A stretch of DNA of 64,000 nucleotides from Anaerocolumna sedimenticola. Its GTDB lineage: Bacteria > Bacillota > Clostridia > Lachnospirales > Lachnospiraceae. Made by a program: the position numbers and the translations under genes. Positions 36,061-45,368 of this stretch are shown piece by piece. The notes under the pieces were generated by a model. That model was given only the letters and a program-made list of their open reading frames with translations, ran no database searches and was not told where the DNA came from. The stretch lies in assembly GCF_009931695.1 (NCBI RefSeq), contig NZ_CP048000.1, positions 5,412,501-5,476,500 on the forward strand. Reading direction: 5' to 3'. The stretch's first letter is position 1. Every line of letters starts with the position of its first letter.

Positions 36061-36936
36061 TTACTTCTGTTTTACGGCTATCCATACTTCCTGTCTGTTA
36101 TCCTGCATAAAAGTTTCTATAGCCGGTAAGTCCTCCAGTTGATAACCGGAATTCGGCAGCCATTCCGTATAAAATTGTTTGTAGATTTTCTGTACTGCAT
36201 CGGGAAGTTCACCGTCTGCATTAAATATAACCCAGGTCGCCTGAGGTAAATCCAATTCTTCCATACCCTCCGGAACCGGGACATAGTTACAGGAAGGATG
36301 ATCTACATAATTAGTAACCCCGATACAGTAATCCATTTCCTCCGAATTCCCCCATTGTCCCCCTATAGCCATACCAATAAAACCAGCAGGCCGGTAATCC
36401 GCTTTCTGGAATAATTCTAAAAGTTTACTCATCGTTCCGTCTTTCCATGCCGTATCCCAAATCTGCGGAATAATCTGAAAGGCATCCGCCGTACTTATGT
36501 GTTTTCTGATTCCTGCTATTTTAAATGCAGGCCATTGTTCAATTTGATAATTCATATCATTGGCTCCTTTTACCGTAATCTGAAAAGAGATTTTTGGACA
36601 GGATTTTAACTGTACGGTTTGATTTCTTGCTGTGGAGGGCAATACTCCATGAAAATGCTTAAAGGCACGGGCAAAGGAATCCTGCGACTCGTAACCGTAT
36701 TTGAGGGCAATATCGATTATTCTCTCCCGGCTGTTAATGATGTCAAAAGCTGCTAAAGTCAGTTTTCTGCTTCGAATATACTCCGAAAGCGGTTTATCAG
36801 CAATATAGGAAAACATTCTTTGGAAATTATAAATGGAGCAGCCGGCTAATTTTACTATCTCATCATTTACTATTTCTCCGGTCAGATTATTTTCAATATA
36901 ATCTATCACCTGATTTAAATTTTTTATCCAATCCAT
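36061..36936 (-). CDS. AraC-family regulator with GyrI-like effector-binding domain
   Basis: Transcription factor of 291 residues. The N-terminal AraC DNA-binding domain (about 1-105) has IVKLAGCSIYNFQRMFSYIADKPLSEYIRSRKL and IIDIALKYGYESQDSFARAFKHFHGVLPS, the two helix-turn-helix units. The C-terminal part (about 120-291) is a GyrI-like/Rob-type small-molecule domain ending QVWIAVKQK. Such proteins sense lipophilic compounds and activate efflux or stress genes. AGGCGAG and CTGGAGG precede ATG 36936. The divergent neighbour is a small DUF6774-like gene. Confidence 0.93.
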   Translation of the reverse strand: MDWIKNLNQVIDYIENNLTGEIVNDEIVKLAGCSIYNFQRMFSYIADKPLSEYIRSRKLTLAAFDIINSRERIIDIALKYGYESQDSFARAFKHFHGVLPSTARNQTVQLKSCPKISFQITVKGANDMNYQIEQWPAFKIAGIRKHISTADAFQIIPQIWDTAWKDGTMSKLLELFQKADYRPAGFIGMAIGGQWGNSEEMDYCIGVTNYVDHPSCNYVPVPEGMEELDLPQATWVIFNADGELPDAVQKIYKQFYTEWLPNSGYQLEDLPAIETFMQDNRQEVWIAVKQK

Positions 36937-37075
36937 TATCTCGCCTCCAGTCCAATGATAACATTTGAAATTCTAAAGTACCCGATTTTTCGTGCCGGAT
37001 TAAATCGATTCTGTAACTATGATTCTGTATGCAATCTTTCCTAGTATCAGCATATATTTTATGGAGGTGAAAAAT

Positions 37076-37342
37076 ATGCAGTCATGCGAACTTGTTGCTA
37101 CGATTACTGCGATTGCCTGTGCCATAGCAAATAACTGCAGTCAAGATGAAATTTCAGTACTGTCATCAGCCTTTAATCAGCTTGGTGACACATTGGGTAC
37201 GATTGTCGCACAGGAAGCACTGAATAATGATCGGATTAATACTGGAAATAATCAACAGTGTTCAAGCCAGAATCAAAATACGTATACAAATCAAAAGAAT
37301 TCAAATACCAATTCAAAAAATACCAATTGTTGTGATTCATGA
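37076..37342 (+). CDS. Small DUF6774-like protein, 88 residues
   Basis: The ATG at 37076 has GGAGGTGA eight bases upstream; the longer frame from 37019 is not supported. The first 55 residues (QSCELVATITAIACAIANNCSQDEISVLSSAFNQLGDTLGTI) match small Clostridia proteins annotated DUF6774. Two Cys and a helical pattern are conserved, and the tail is an Asn/Gln/Ser-rich low-complexity stretch ending in a Cys pair. No known function. Possibly linked to sporulation or the cell surface in relatives, but that is speculation. Confidence 0.8.
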   Translation: MQSCELVATITAIACAIANNCSQDEISVLSSAFNQLGDTLGTIVAQEALNNDRINTGNNQQCSSQNQNTYTNQKNSNTNSKNTNCCDS

Positions 37343-37346
37343 AATT

Positions 37347-37385
37347 GAAACCGGGAGAAACACAGTATACAAATTTCTTCCGGTT
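37347..37385 (+). terminator. Terminator of the DUF6774-like gene
   Basis: Stem AAACCGGGAGAAA / TTTCTTCCGGTTT followed by ACTTCT. Moderate T content. Confidence 0.6.
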
Positions 37386-37396
37386 TACTTCTATCT

Positions 37397-37504
37397 TTAT
37401 ATCGTCATCTCTACTTCTAATTCCGTCCAGGTATGATTAGGCCATAGGAGTAACGCTAAATCGGTTATTAACTTACAATCATTTATATTTGCTTTTCTTA
37501 TCAT
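37397..37504 (-). pseudogene. N-terminal remnant of an AAC(6')-like GNAT acetyltransferase
   Basis: A 35-residue frame starting at ATG 37504 with a strong TTGGAGGAT site. MIRKANINDCKLITDLALLLWP matches the start of aminoglycoside 6'-N-acetyltransferase-type GNAT proteins. The frame stops at 37397, and nothing resembling the rest of the GNAT domain follows. The start and ribosome site look fresh, so the loss may be recent. Confidence 0.6.
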
Positions 37505-37643
37505 AAACTAATCCTCCAATCGTGAAATTTATACAATCTAAGATTGACAAGTAAGTATAGAACCTTACTTTACATACCTGAATTAACATATAAATATCCT
37601 TAAATATTATAATACACATATATAAATTTAACAAAGAATACCT

Positions 37644-40223
37644 TTAAAGGTTTTCATTTTTTAAAACATCTATGATATTATCCTTACTTGTTTTCCTAAC
37701 CGCATAAATCATAGTAAATCCGATAATTAAGAATACACTTATAATCGCAATTAATATATTCACCCAGGGTAGGAAAAAGATAAAATCAAAATTACGGCTT
37801 AAAGCTTTATAGACCAAATAAATAACAATAAAACTTACCGGCAAACCATAAAGTAATGCTTTTAATCCGTAAAATATACTTTCATAGCGTATCATTTTCT
37901 GAAACCCGGCAGGAGTTATTCCGTAGGATTTTAACATTGCAAATTCCCGTTTTCTCATATTAATGCCTGTTGAAATGGTATTAATAATATTAGCCGTACA
38001 GACTGTAGCGATTAATATAACAAAACCATATAAAAAGACGGAAAAAATCAAAGACAATCTTTCCTGTTTCTGTCTTTGTGTTATCACATTAAAAGTGTAG
38101 CTGTATAAATCCGGATAATTCTTCTTTACTGCTTCTATCTCTTTTTCGAGTTCAGAAGCTTTGTCTGTGATATAATAAACATTTATATTTGGGTAAAGCT
38201 TCATACCTGATTGTTCCATTTGATTTACATAGGACTGTAAACCCTGCTTTGATACAAGGATTGTCAAATTCCCAATATACTCCTGATTTCCATACAACAT
38301 CAAAGGAACTTTATCTGTGATAGCTGCAATTCCGATTTGACCTTCCAGTTTTTTATCTTCGTCATAATAGTAAGTAAGAGGAATTGTATCACCGGGTTTT
38401 ATCTTCAGCTGAGTTACGGTTGTATATTCATGCTTTTCTTTTAAATTAAAGGTATTGATTAAAATTCCTTTCATTCCATTCGACTTAAGTTTAGCCTCAT
38501 CTATGCCGGCTTCTTTTGCATATTGGCTTAAAGAGGTATCATCCATGGATATTATCTGAACATCCAGAGAATACTTTCCGTCTTCCGGTTCCAGTCTGCT
38601 CTTAATATCATTGCTAACCATACTTTCATTAAGAACTGCTGTGCCGTTTACACTTTCTGTTACAACAGCGTTATTAATATGATTTAAATTGGTTAGTTCA
38701 TCAGTATATCTATGAATTTTCTCCGAATCTTCTCCGCTCACGGATGCAGAAACATCATAATTAATCGGAGCATTTGCCATAACAAAGGATTCTTTTAAAA
38801 ATACAGAAAATGCAGATGCTGTCAGGAATAAAACGATACTGATAATCATGGAAAATAAAGTTGCATAATAACGGTGTTTATTCCTCTTTAGATTTTTCAG
38901 CCCAAGTTCTGCTTCAAATCCAAATATAATTCTGGTAAGCTTTGAAGTTTTAATATTTTTCTTCTTGATACTAATATCCAAAGTCTGCCGTATGGCATCG
39001 ATTGGGGTGATTTTGGAGGCCCGTTTCGCAGGAAACCATGCTGAAATAAATAAAAGCAAAATAGAGAATAAAACTGCCCCGACAAAACCATATGTTGAAA
39101 TTATCAATTTTAATGGAACCGTTACATTAAATAAATTCTGCATAATCGGACTAATTAACCAAAATGTGATGCCAATACCGAGATAACCGCTAACCAGACC
39201 AATTGGTATTGAAATACAGCCAATTACGAAACCTTCAAAAAATACGGAATTTCTTTTTTGCCTCTTAGTAGCACCAACACTCGCCAACATACCTAGTGTT
39301 CTGCTGCGTTCCGATAAGGATATGGCAAAAGCATTGTAGATTAAAGATACCGATCCCAATAATATAATACTCCCCACGATACCGATAGCGATTGTTAAAG
39401 TAGTATTAAATTCCTTATCGTCCGTTATTCCGGCATAAAGCAATAACTCCGAATTATAAGCTAATTTTCCTGCTTTGCTTTCTTCTTTTAGTTTTTCAGA
39501 CTTGTTGTATATCTTTTTATTTAATTTATTAAATCCTGCATAAACGGTATAAGATTCCTCACTTTTTATATTATTCTCACTGATACCGCTAAAAGCAACA
39601 TACGCTGCCCTTGAACTGTTTTCCTTGTTTTTTGCATCCACAATACCGGTTATGGTATACTCCTTTTCTCCAGTTTTTGTGAATTCTTCTCCTTTCGTAA
39701 AGGAATAAGTATTATCCAATGGAATTTTTACATTATTTTCAACGATATTCCGACCGCCCATTGTAAACTTCACTTTATCACCAATAAGATAAGTAACACC
39801 CGATGTTTCTAACATTTGAGTCGTTATCACTAATTCATTTTCATTTTTGGGAAAACGTCCTTCTTTTAATGTGATCGCGGAAAGGTCAAAGGAATTATAT
39901 TCTAAGATATAAATATATGGCCGTTGGCTGTTTTTCGAACCCGGCAGCTCACCAATACCTGCCGTATGGCTTACAAGACTTTTCTTTATTTCCGGAGATC
40001 CTGTTATTTTTTCCACACCGGAACCGGGCACTTCCTCCCATACAGACTGCCAGTTACCCGTTTGAACAATAATACTGCGTTTTAACATATCCATTAAAGA
40101 AGCTCCGATGGTAGAAGAAGCAGCTATCATTGCAACAGATATTATGACACCGATGATGGTAACCAGAGTACGGCTTTTATTTTTCTTCATGTATTTTAGT
40201 GTCAGTTTGTTAACGATATTCAT
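37644..40223 (-). CDS. FtsX-family ABC exporter permease, 859 residues
   Basis: Large ABC permease with two FtsX domains. A membrane segment at about 17-42 is followed by a large extracellular domain to about 270. Three membrane segments come next with the FtsX core LGMLASVGATKRQKRNSVFFEGF. A second copy of the same layout follows (membrane segment about 455, extracellular about 480-730, then KREFAMLKSYGITPAGFQKMIRYES). It overlaps the ATPase gene by ATGA. With its ATPase and the upstream kinase and regulator it forms a stress- or peptide-responsive export module. A paralogue is at 48787. Confidence 0.92.
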   Translation of the reverse strand: MNIVNKLTLKYMKKNKSRTLVTIIGVIISVAMIAASSTIGASLMDMLKRSIIVQTGNWQSVWEEVPGSGVEKITGSPEIKKSLVSHTAGIGELPGSKNSQRPYIYILEYNSFDLSAITLKEGRFPKNENELVITTQMLETSGVTYLIGDKVKFTMGGRNIVENNVKIPLDNTYSFTKGEEFTKTGEKEYTITGIVDAKNKENSSRAAYVAFSGISENNIKSEESYTVYAGFNKLNKKIYNKSEKLKEESKAGKLAYNSELLLYAGITDDKEFNTTLTIAIGIVGSIILLGSVSLIYNAFAISLSERSRTLGMLASVGATKRQKRNSVFFEGFVIGCISIPIGLVSGYLGIGITFWLISPIMQNLFNVTVPLKLIISTYGFVGAVLFSILLLFISAWFPAKRASKITPIDAIRQTLDISIKKKNIKTSKLTRIIFGFEAELGLKNLKRNKHRYYATLFSMIISIVLFLTASAFSVFLKESFVMANAPINYDVSASVSGEDSEKIHRYTDELTNLNHINNAVVTESVNGTAVLNESMVSNDIKSRLEPEDGKYSLDVQIISMDDTSLSQYAKEAGIDEAKLKSNGMKGILINTFNLKEKHEYTTVTQLKIKPGDTIPLTYYYDEDKKLEGQIGIAAITDKVPLMLYGNQEYIGNLTILVSKQGLQSYVNQMEQSGMKLYPNINVYYITDKASELEKEIEAVKKNYPDLYSYTFNVITQRQKQERLSLIFSVFLYGFVILIATVCTANIINTISTGINMRKREFAMLKSYGITPAGFQKMIRYESIFYGLKALLYGLPVSFIVIYLVYKALSRNFDFIFFLPWVNILIAIISVFLIIGFTMIYAVRKTSKDNIIDVLKNENL

Positions 40224-40903
40224 CTTCGAATCACCTCATCCCTGGTGATTCTTCCGTCCTCAATGGAAATAATACGGTCAGCCTGCAGAGCAATACTTTC
40301 ATCATGTGTAATCACAAGTAATGTCTGGTTGTAATTTTCATGAAAGTACTTTAACAGCCGGATGATTTCCCCACTGTTTTTCGTATCCAGGTTACCGGTA
40401 GGTTCGTCTGCCAAAATAATAGCCGGGCTTCCGATTAATGCCCTTCCGATGGAAACACGCTGCTGCTGACCGCCGGACAGCTGATTCGGTAAATGGTTAA
40501 GACGTTCTTCCAATCCTAATATTTTGATGATATTATTAAAATTGTCCTGGTCCACTTTTCGCCCGTCTAATAAAAGGGGAAGTGTAATATTCTCCGTAAC
40601 ATCAAGTACCGGTATCAGATTATAAAACTGATAAATAAGGCCGATCTGTCTTCTCCGAAAGATTGCCAAAGCCGTTTCATCCATGGCATATACGTCTGTA
40701 TTATCTACAATAACTTTACCTTTTGTTGGGATATCAACTCCTCCCAGGATATGAAGCAATGTTGACTTTCCGGAACCCGAAGGGCCTACAATAGCGAGAA
40801 ATTCACCTTTATTAACCGAAAATGATATATTATCCAGTGCTTTTACGGCTGTTTCACCGCTGCCATATATTTTTGACAGGTTTTCTACTTTCAGAATTTG
40901 CAT
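40220..40903 (-). CDS. ABC exporter ATPase, LolD/MacB type
   Basis: Nucleotide-binding subunit of 227 residues. Walker [12 protein letters not shown] near 39, Q-loop YQFYNLIPV, signature LSGGQQQR near 140 and Walker [13 protein letters not shown] near 161 are all intact. The signature and size put it in the LolD/MacB/FtsE branch that partners FtsX-type permeases. AGGAGGA precedes ATG 40903, and palindromic element B2 lies 29 nt further upstream. Confidence 0.95.
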   Translation of the reverse strand: MQILKVENLSKIYGSGETAVKALDNISFSVNKGEFLAIVGPSGSGKSTLLHILGGVDIPTKGKVIVDNTDVYAMDETALAIFRRRQIGLIYQFYNLIPVLDVTENITLPLLLDGRKVDQDNFNNIIKILGLEERLNHLPNQLSGGQQQRVSIGRALIGSPAIILADEPTGNLDTKNSGEIIRLLKYFHENYNQTLLVITHDESIALQADRIISIEDGRITRDEVIRR

Positions 40904-40932
40904 ATATTCCTCCTGATTAATTTAATTAATAG

Positions 40933-41195
40933 GATTCAAGTGTCAAAAGCCAAGTTTAAATTAATGGTTCGCCATTTGCACAATTTTATTATCAAGTGAT
41001 ACAGAATATAGTTCATTCGCAGCACACTCTCGCTTGGATGAAGTACGTAGTGGTACATAAGGTCCTAAACTACAGGACCTGAGTACCAACGACTTCATAC
41101 AGCTGCTCATTGAACTATATTCAGTATCCACTACCTTAGAGGTATAGATGTGCAAATTGACGAATTTAAGTTGTATGGCTTTTGACACTCGAATC
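40933..41195. repeat. Dispersed palindromic element, family B, long copy 2
   Basis: About 263-bp imperfect palindrome. Termini are GATTCAAGTGTCAAAAGCCA and TGGCTTTTGACACTCGAATC. Inner arms include CAGAATATAGTTCATTC / TGAACTATATTCAGTATCC and GGTCCTAAACTACAGGACC at the tip. The same termini bound copy 1 at 9159. No ORF. It fills the gap between the ATPase gene and the kinase gene. Confidence 0.85.
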
Positions 41196-41294
41196 TTAAG
41201 TTGGTTATTTTTTAAGTAACAAATACCATAATCCGAGTATATATGCCTGACATGACTCTCCGGTGACGTTTATCTTACAATTTAGTCACTTAAC

Positions 41295-42296
41295 TTAAAC
41301 AATCTGCCTGTAAAATTTAATTCGAAATCGGGTGCCGGTCCTATGGTTAGGATCCAAATCAACATCTCCATTCTGACTGTTCAAAATACTCTTAGACATG
41401 GCCAGTCCGATTCCAATACTGTCAGTACCGGCATTTTTTCCTTTATAAAAGCGCTCAAAAATATGAGGTTTATCCTCCTCTGCTATCCCCTCTCCATTAT
41501 CTGTTATGTCGATTTCCGTATATAAAGGGTTTTGCAGGCAGGTTATTTCTATGGAACCTCCCCTATCCGTATGTTCAATACAATTCTTAATTATATTGAG
41601 GATAGCCTCAGTAGTCCAGTTAAAATCACCCTCAATAAATATATCCTCACTGCAGTTTACAATAAGATTTTGTTCTTTTAATTCTACCGGTATTAAGAGA
41701 GGTTCAACCGCTTTATCAATCAGCCTGCGAACCTGGATATTATCCCGTTTAAATGTAACAGTCTGAGCATCGATTTTAGACAGCTTTAATAAAGACGTTA
41801 CTAACCACTCGATACGTTTAAGCTGATTTGTTATCTTACTTAAAAATTCTTCCTTTTTTTCCTCAGGTAAATTCGGATCGCTTAATAGATCCGTCATCAC
41901 AAACATGGAGGTTAACGGAGTTTTTAACTGATGAGATATGTTGGATAGGGTTTCCGATAAATATATCTTATCTTTTTTCAATAATTCTGATTGTTCATAT
42001 AAAGTTAAAGTAACCTTATAGATATCATTTTTAAGAATGCTTAATTCACCCTCAACATTATCACGGATGTCCATCTGCTTCTGTCCTGTATAGACGGATG
42101 CAAGATACTTGGATAACTTTCTGATATTCTCATACCGTCTCCGGGTAAAAAGAAAAAATGCAATAAAAATAGATATCAATGAAATAAATGTAAGAATACC
42201 TGCTGTAAGATTAATATAACTAACAGCTGCTACGCTGATTACTCCGACAAACCCGCAAAAGAGATATAAAATTTTAATTTCTTTATTTCTTAACAT
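41295..42296 (-). CDS. Sensor histidine kinase (intramembrane-type)
   Basis: Two-component sensor of 333 residues. Two closely spaced membrane segments (about 9-28 and 31-50) leave almost no extracellular loop, as in kinases that sense through a partner ABC transporter. HisKA has the phospho-acceptor His122 in LSNISHQLKTPLTS. The ATP-binding lobe has NIIKNCIEHT, ITDNGEGI and SIGIGLAMSKSI. It is cotranscribed with the response regulator upstream and separated from the ATPase gene by element B2. Confidence 0.93.
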   Translation of the reverse strand: MLRNKEIKILYLFCGFVGVISVAAVSYINLTAGILTFISLISIFIAFFLFTRRRYENIRKLSKYLASVYTGQKQMDIRDNVEGELSILKNDIYKVTLTLYEQSELLKKDKIYLSETLSNISHQLKTPLTSMFVMTDLLSDPNLPEEKKEEFLSKITNQLKRIEWLVTSLLKLSKIDAQTVTFKRDNIQVRRLIDKAVEPLLIPVELKEQNLIVNCSEDIFIEGDFNWTTEAILNIIKNCIEHTDRGGSIEITCLQNPLYTEIDITDNGEGIAEEDKPHIFERFYKGKNAGTDSIGIGLAMSKSILNSQNGDVDLDPNHRTGTRFRIKFYRQIV

Positions 42297-42309
42297 AGTA
42301 GTTCCCGCT

Positions 42310-42999
42310 CTAAGCTTCTTTCCGTGTATTCCCCATCCGGTATCCCAAACCCCGTACCGTAACTATTATTTTGGGATTCTGACTATCCTCTTCTAATTTG
42401 TCACGTAAGCGTTTGATATAAACAGACAGTGTATTATCATTAATAAAGTCTCCGTCAATATCCCAAATGCCCTCCAGTAATTGATTTCTGCTGAGTACCT
42501 GTCCCATATTATTTAATAATACCAGGAGCAGGCGGTATTCTAAAGAAGTTAGGAATACTTCCTCTCCGTTCCGGTACACTTTAGCCTGTTTCGTATTAAT
42601 CAGAATATTTTCCAAGCGGTAAACATCCATCACATTATCCAGCTTCTGATAATGTCTTAATGCAGCTTTTATCCTGCTTATCAATTCCCTGATCCGAAAG
42701 GGTTTGGTAATATAATCATCAGCTCCCATGTCCAGTCCCATAACAACATTTACCTCATCATCACAGGCAGTTAAAAATATAACGGGAGCATACTGCTTTT
42801 CTTTTATATTTCTGCAAATTTCATAACCGCTCCCGTCCGGTAAGGATAAATCCAGAAGGTATAGGTCAAAGTTTTCACCTGATTTTTTATCCGCTTCCTT
42901 TTTATTTTCACATAAGGTGACTTCAAATCCTTCACTGGTCAGCGAATATTCCAGCCCTTCTGCTATGGTTTTATCATCTTCTACAAGTAATATTTTCAT
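42310..42999 (-). CDS. OmpR/PhoB-family response regulator
   Basis: 229 residues. Receiver domain with Asp50 in LYLLDLSLPDGSG and Lys in YITKPFRIREL near 100. Winged-helix DNA-binding domain from about 130, with LEYRLLLVLLNNMGQVLSRNQLLEGIWD and VYIKRLRDKLE as recognition helix. It starts the first TCS-ABC module and precedes its kinase by 13 bases. Confidence 0.95.
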   Translation of the reverse strand: MKILLVEDDKTIAEGLEYSLTSEGFEVTLCENKKEADKKSGENFDLYLLDLSLPDGSGYEICRNIKEKQYAPVIFLTACDDEVNVVMGLDMGADDYITKPFRIRELISRIKAALRHYQKLDNVMDVYRLENILINTKQAKVYRNGEEVFLTSLEYRLLLVLLNNMGQVLSRNQLLEGIWDIDGDFINDNTLSVYIKRLRDKLEEDSQNPKIIVTVRGLGYRMGNTRKEA

Positions 43000-43100
43000 T
43001 GATATCCCAGCTCCTCGTCCTTAATCCCACCTAATATCAGACATCCATTTACCTTTTTAGTCAATCCGGTTATTCAAATTATGTAGTCAAAAATTAGAAT

Positions 43101-43643
43101 CTAACTTTGCATATCCTTTTGTTCTTTTAGCCGGTCCATTACCAGTGTATCCCGAAATATCCAGGGAGTATGTTCGGAATGGTTAATTATGGTGTTATTT
43201 TCAATCGCTTCCTCCAATGTTGTCCATTTTAATTCATACCCATATTCTTCCTCATAATCATCCAGTTTTCGTTCCCCTTTTTCCGGAAGTATGTCGCAAT
43301 AATAGTAATAGGATAACTGTTCAAATATTTTACATTGCTCATTATCTTTTTTTATCTCCTTAAATTTACCGTAATACTTTATGGTTTCAGGGACAACCAT
43401 TAATCCTGTCTCCTCCAAAACTTCCCGAATCAGAGTTTCCTCCCTGCTTTCCCCCGCTTCCATTCCTCCTCCGGGAAATTTATATTCACCATTTTTCCCG
43501 CTGTGGATCAGGGCAATTTTCCCATCTGACTCAATTATTCCCCTTATTGCTACCCTGGTAATCCTGTCCCATTTTTTATCATAATTTTTTCTATCCAGAA
43601 TTCCGATATAATCCGAAGCATTTTCGCCTGCTGTATAATACAT
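43101..43643 (-). CDS. NUDIX hydrolase
   Basis: 180 residues. Nudix box in GGGMEAGESREETLIREVLEETGL (about 57-80). The N-terminus ITRVAIRGIIESDGKIALIHSGKNGEYKFPG and the C-terminal TIINHSEHTPWI complete the domain. Unrelated in detail to the NUDIX protein at 33397. AAGGGCAGG precedes the ATG. Substrate unknown. Confidence 0.92.
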   Translation of the reverse strand: MYYTAGENASDYIGILDRKNYDKKWDRITRVAIRGIIESDGKIALIHSGKNGEYKFPGGGMEAGESREETLIREVLEETGLMVVPETIKYYGKFKEIKKDNEQCKIFEQLSYYYYCDILPEKGERKLDDYEEEYGYELKWTTLEEAIENNTIINHSEHTPWIFRDTLVMDRLKEQKDMQS

Positions 43644-43735
43644 TTTAGTAACCTGCCCTTATATTTTTTTATAAAACCATTTGCAACAATTAAACAAACC
43701 AATATTTTCCACGAAAGAGAGTTTGCACTTGTTAG

Positions 43736-44110
43736 TTATTTACCAAAAGCCTGCCTTTCCCTGTTCAGTTCTTTATTTAACTCTAAGGAATCCCATGTTT
43801 TATTTTGCGAGGTTACGATTGCTTTTAGAAAAACCGGTTCAATATGCTGTATTTTAAACTCTTTTAAAAAGGTATTAAGAAGAGTTTCCGAAAATTCACT
43901 CATTACCAGCATTTCATCCATAAAAGGGTCATCTGTAAAAATCTCTCCTTTTGATGAAATATCCGGTAATCCGGTCAAAAAACCTATCGCTTCCTTGTAT
44001 TCGGAAACCGCAACATGTTTCACTATTATATTTAATCTGCTGCAAAGCTTCTCAATCTTATTTCCCTTAACATTTGCCAAATTGTAAAGTAATATCTTAG
44101 GTTGTTCCAT
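43736..44110 (-). CDS. DUF3783-family protein
   Basis: 124 residues with the DUF3783 pattern KILLYNLANVKGNKIEKLCSRLNI at the start and MDEMLVMSEFSETLLNTFLKEFK in the second half. Function unknown. AAGGAGGA precedes ATG 44110. Small soluble protein between NUDIX and clpP. Confidence 0.88.
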   Translation of the reverse strand: MEQPKILLYNLANVKGNKIEKLCSRLNIIVKHVAVSEYKEAIGFLTGLPDISSKGEIFTDDPFMDEMLVMSEFSETLLNTFLKEFKIQHIEPVFLKAIVTSQNKTWDSLELNKELNRERQAFGK

Positions 44111-44257
44111 AATTCCTCCTTATAAAAAGCTTCTATGCTATTTTTTATAACCAATTTATCAATATTTTCATTATTTCTATGTTCATTGATTTCATTCAAT
44201 ATTAGCAATTGTAGCATACGCTGGAAATTATTTCAATGTGGCCCACCTGTATGTAAA

Positions 44258-44306
44258 TAAAAAACACCCTGAAAGTTAATTATTATAATTCATTAACTTT
44301 CAGAAT
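44258..44306 (-). terminator. Terminator of clpP
   Basis: Perfect 12-bp stem CTGAAAGTTAAT / ATTAACTTTCAG, and on the minus strand GGGTGTTTTTTATTT follows. Confidence 0.85.
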
Positions 44307-44356
44307 GCCTGGTTTAACATAAAACTTCAAATTTTATTTTTAAAGTTATGGGATGA

Positions 44357-44938
44357 TTAACGTCTTGCAATTACTTTATCTATCAAACCATAATGCAAAG
44401 CTTCTTCCGCGCTTTTAAAATTATCCCTGTCCGTATCCCGTTCAATTTCTTCTAATGTTCTGCCTGTATTTTCAGAAAGGATACGGTTTAATTTCCTTTT
44501 GTTGTTCAGAACATATTCCGCTGCAATCCGAATATCACTAGCCGTACCTTTCGCTCCTCCGGAGGGCTGATGTATCATGATTTCCGCATTGGGCAGAGCA
44601 AATCTTTTTCCCTTGGTCCCTCCTGCTAACAGGAAAGCTCCCATACTGGCAGCCATTCCGATGCATATGGTGGACACATCACATTTAATATATTTCATGG
44701 TGTCATAAATTGCCAAACCTGCCGGGACAGAACCACCCGGGCTGTTGATATACAGAGATATATCCTTGTTTGGATCCTGGGCTTCCAAAAATAATAACTG
44801 GGCTACCACTAAGCTTGCTGAATTATCGTTTACTTCTTCCCCTAAAAATATAATACGGTCACTTAAAAGCCTGGAGTAGATATCATAACTTCTCTCTCCT
44901 CTGCTGGTTTGTTCAACTACATATGGAACTAGACTCAT
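44357..44938 (-). CDS. clpP: ATP-dependent Clp protease proteolytic subunit
   Basis: Serine peptidase that forms the proteolytic chamber of ClpXP/ClpCP in the cytoplasm. 193 residues, the typical size. The catalytic Ser98 lies in GMAASMG and His123 in MIHQPSGG, with an Asp near 172 completing the triad. It follows the AraC-type gene with an ATGA overlap if that gene's frame is restored, which suggests translational coupling. AAAAGGAGATGG is its ribosome site. It stands away from clpX and tig, so it may be an extra ClpP. Confidence 0.95.
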   Translation of the reverse strand: MSLVPYVVEQTSRGERSYDIYSRLLSDRIIFLGEEVNDNSASLVVAQLLFLEAQDPNKDISLYINSPGGSVPAGLAIYDTMKYIKCDVSTICIGMAASMGAFLLAGGTKGKRFALPNAEIMIHQPSGGAKGTASDIRIAAEYVLNNKRKLNRILSENTGRTLEEIERDTDRDNFKSAEEALHYGLIDKVIARR

Positions 44939-45368
44939 GCTGCCATCTCCTTTTTCGTGTAATTATTAAGATAAAATACCGTACTAACGCAACTTTTCTG
45001 TCCGCTAGGAAGAATGCCGTATTGCGTCTGTAAGGGTACAAATATTCCATTTGCCCTGTAATTCAGGGGGTTTGTAAATATACCTGCCTGAAAGCCAGTG
45101 TAAATGCCTGCTGGGAATCATATTTGGCTTCCAGGGCAATCTCAATAATAGGGATATTCGTATAAACAAGCTGTTTAGCGGCTTCTGTTAAACGGCGCTT
45201 TTGTATATACTTATGCATAGTACATCCGACTGTTTCTGTAAAGATTCTATTTAAGTGATACTTCGAATATCCAGTGAACTTAGCAATATCATTAAGCTTT
45301 AAATCGTCTTTAAGATGCTCTTCCATGAAATTTATGGTACGTAAAATTATATTTGCCGTATCCTTCAT
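44935..45368 (-). CDS. AraC-family regulator without effector domain, frameshifted
   Basis: DNA-binding domain only, like SoxS/Mar[26 protein letters not shown] and [28 protein letters not shown] form the two helix-turn-helix units. The frame closes at 45063, immediately after QTP. If a C were added to the five-G run at 45066-45070 (plus strand), the frame would continue [13 protein letters not shown] and stay open for 43 more codons. It would end exactly at the ATGA overlap with clpP, giving 144 residues. The NY/R and G-F-PLQ continuation is normal for this family. So I call one gene with a one-base deletion or sequencing error. Confidence 0.75.

Noticed and set aside
40919-40946. Promoter formed by the end of element B2 for the ATPase gene
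   Set aside because: TTGACA with a TAAATT at 16 bases is present, but the start would lie inside the ribosome binding site, so it cannot serve that gene efficiently.
41828-42013. Plus-strand ORFs within the kinase and permease genes
   Set aside because: Antisense shadows with no ribosome site or family match.
44032-44217. Minus-strand open frame overlapping the start of the DUF3783 gene
   Set aside because: Out of frame, no similarity, and no ribosome site of its own; the overlapping gene has a strong site.
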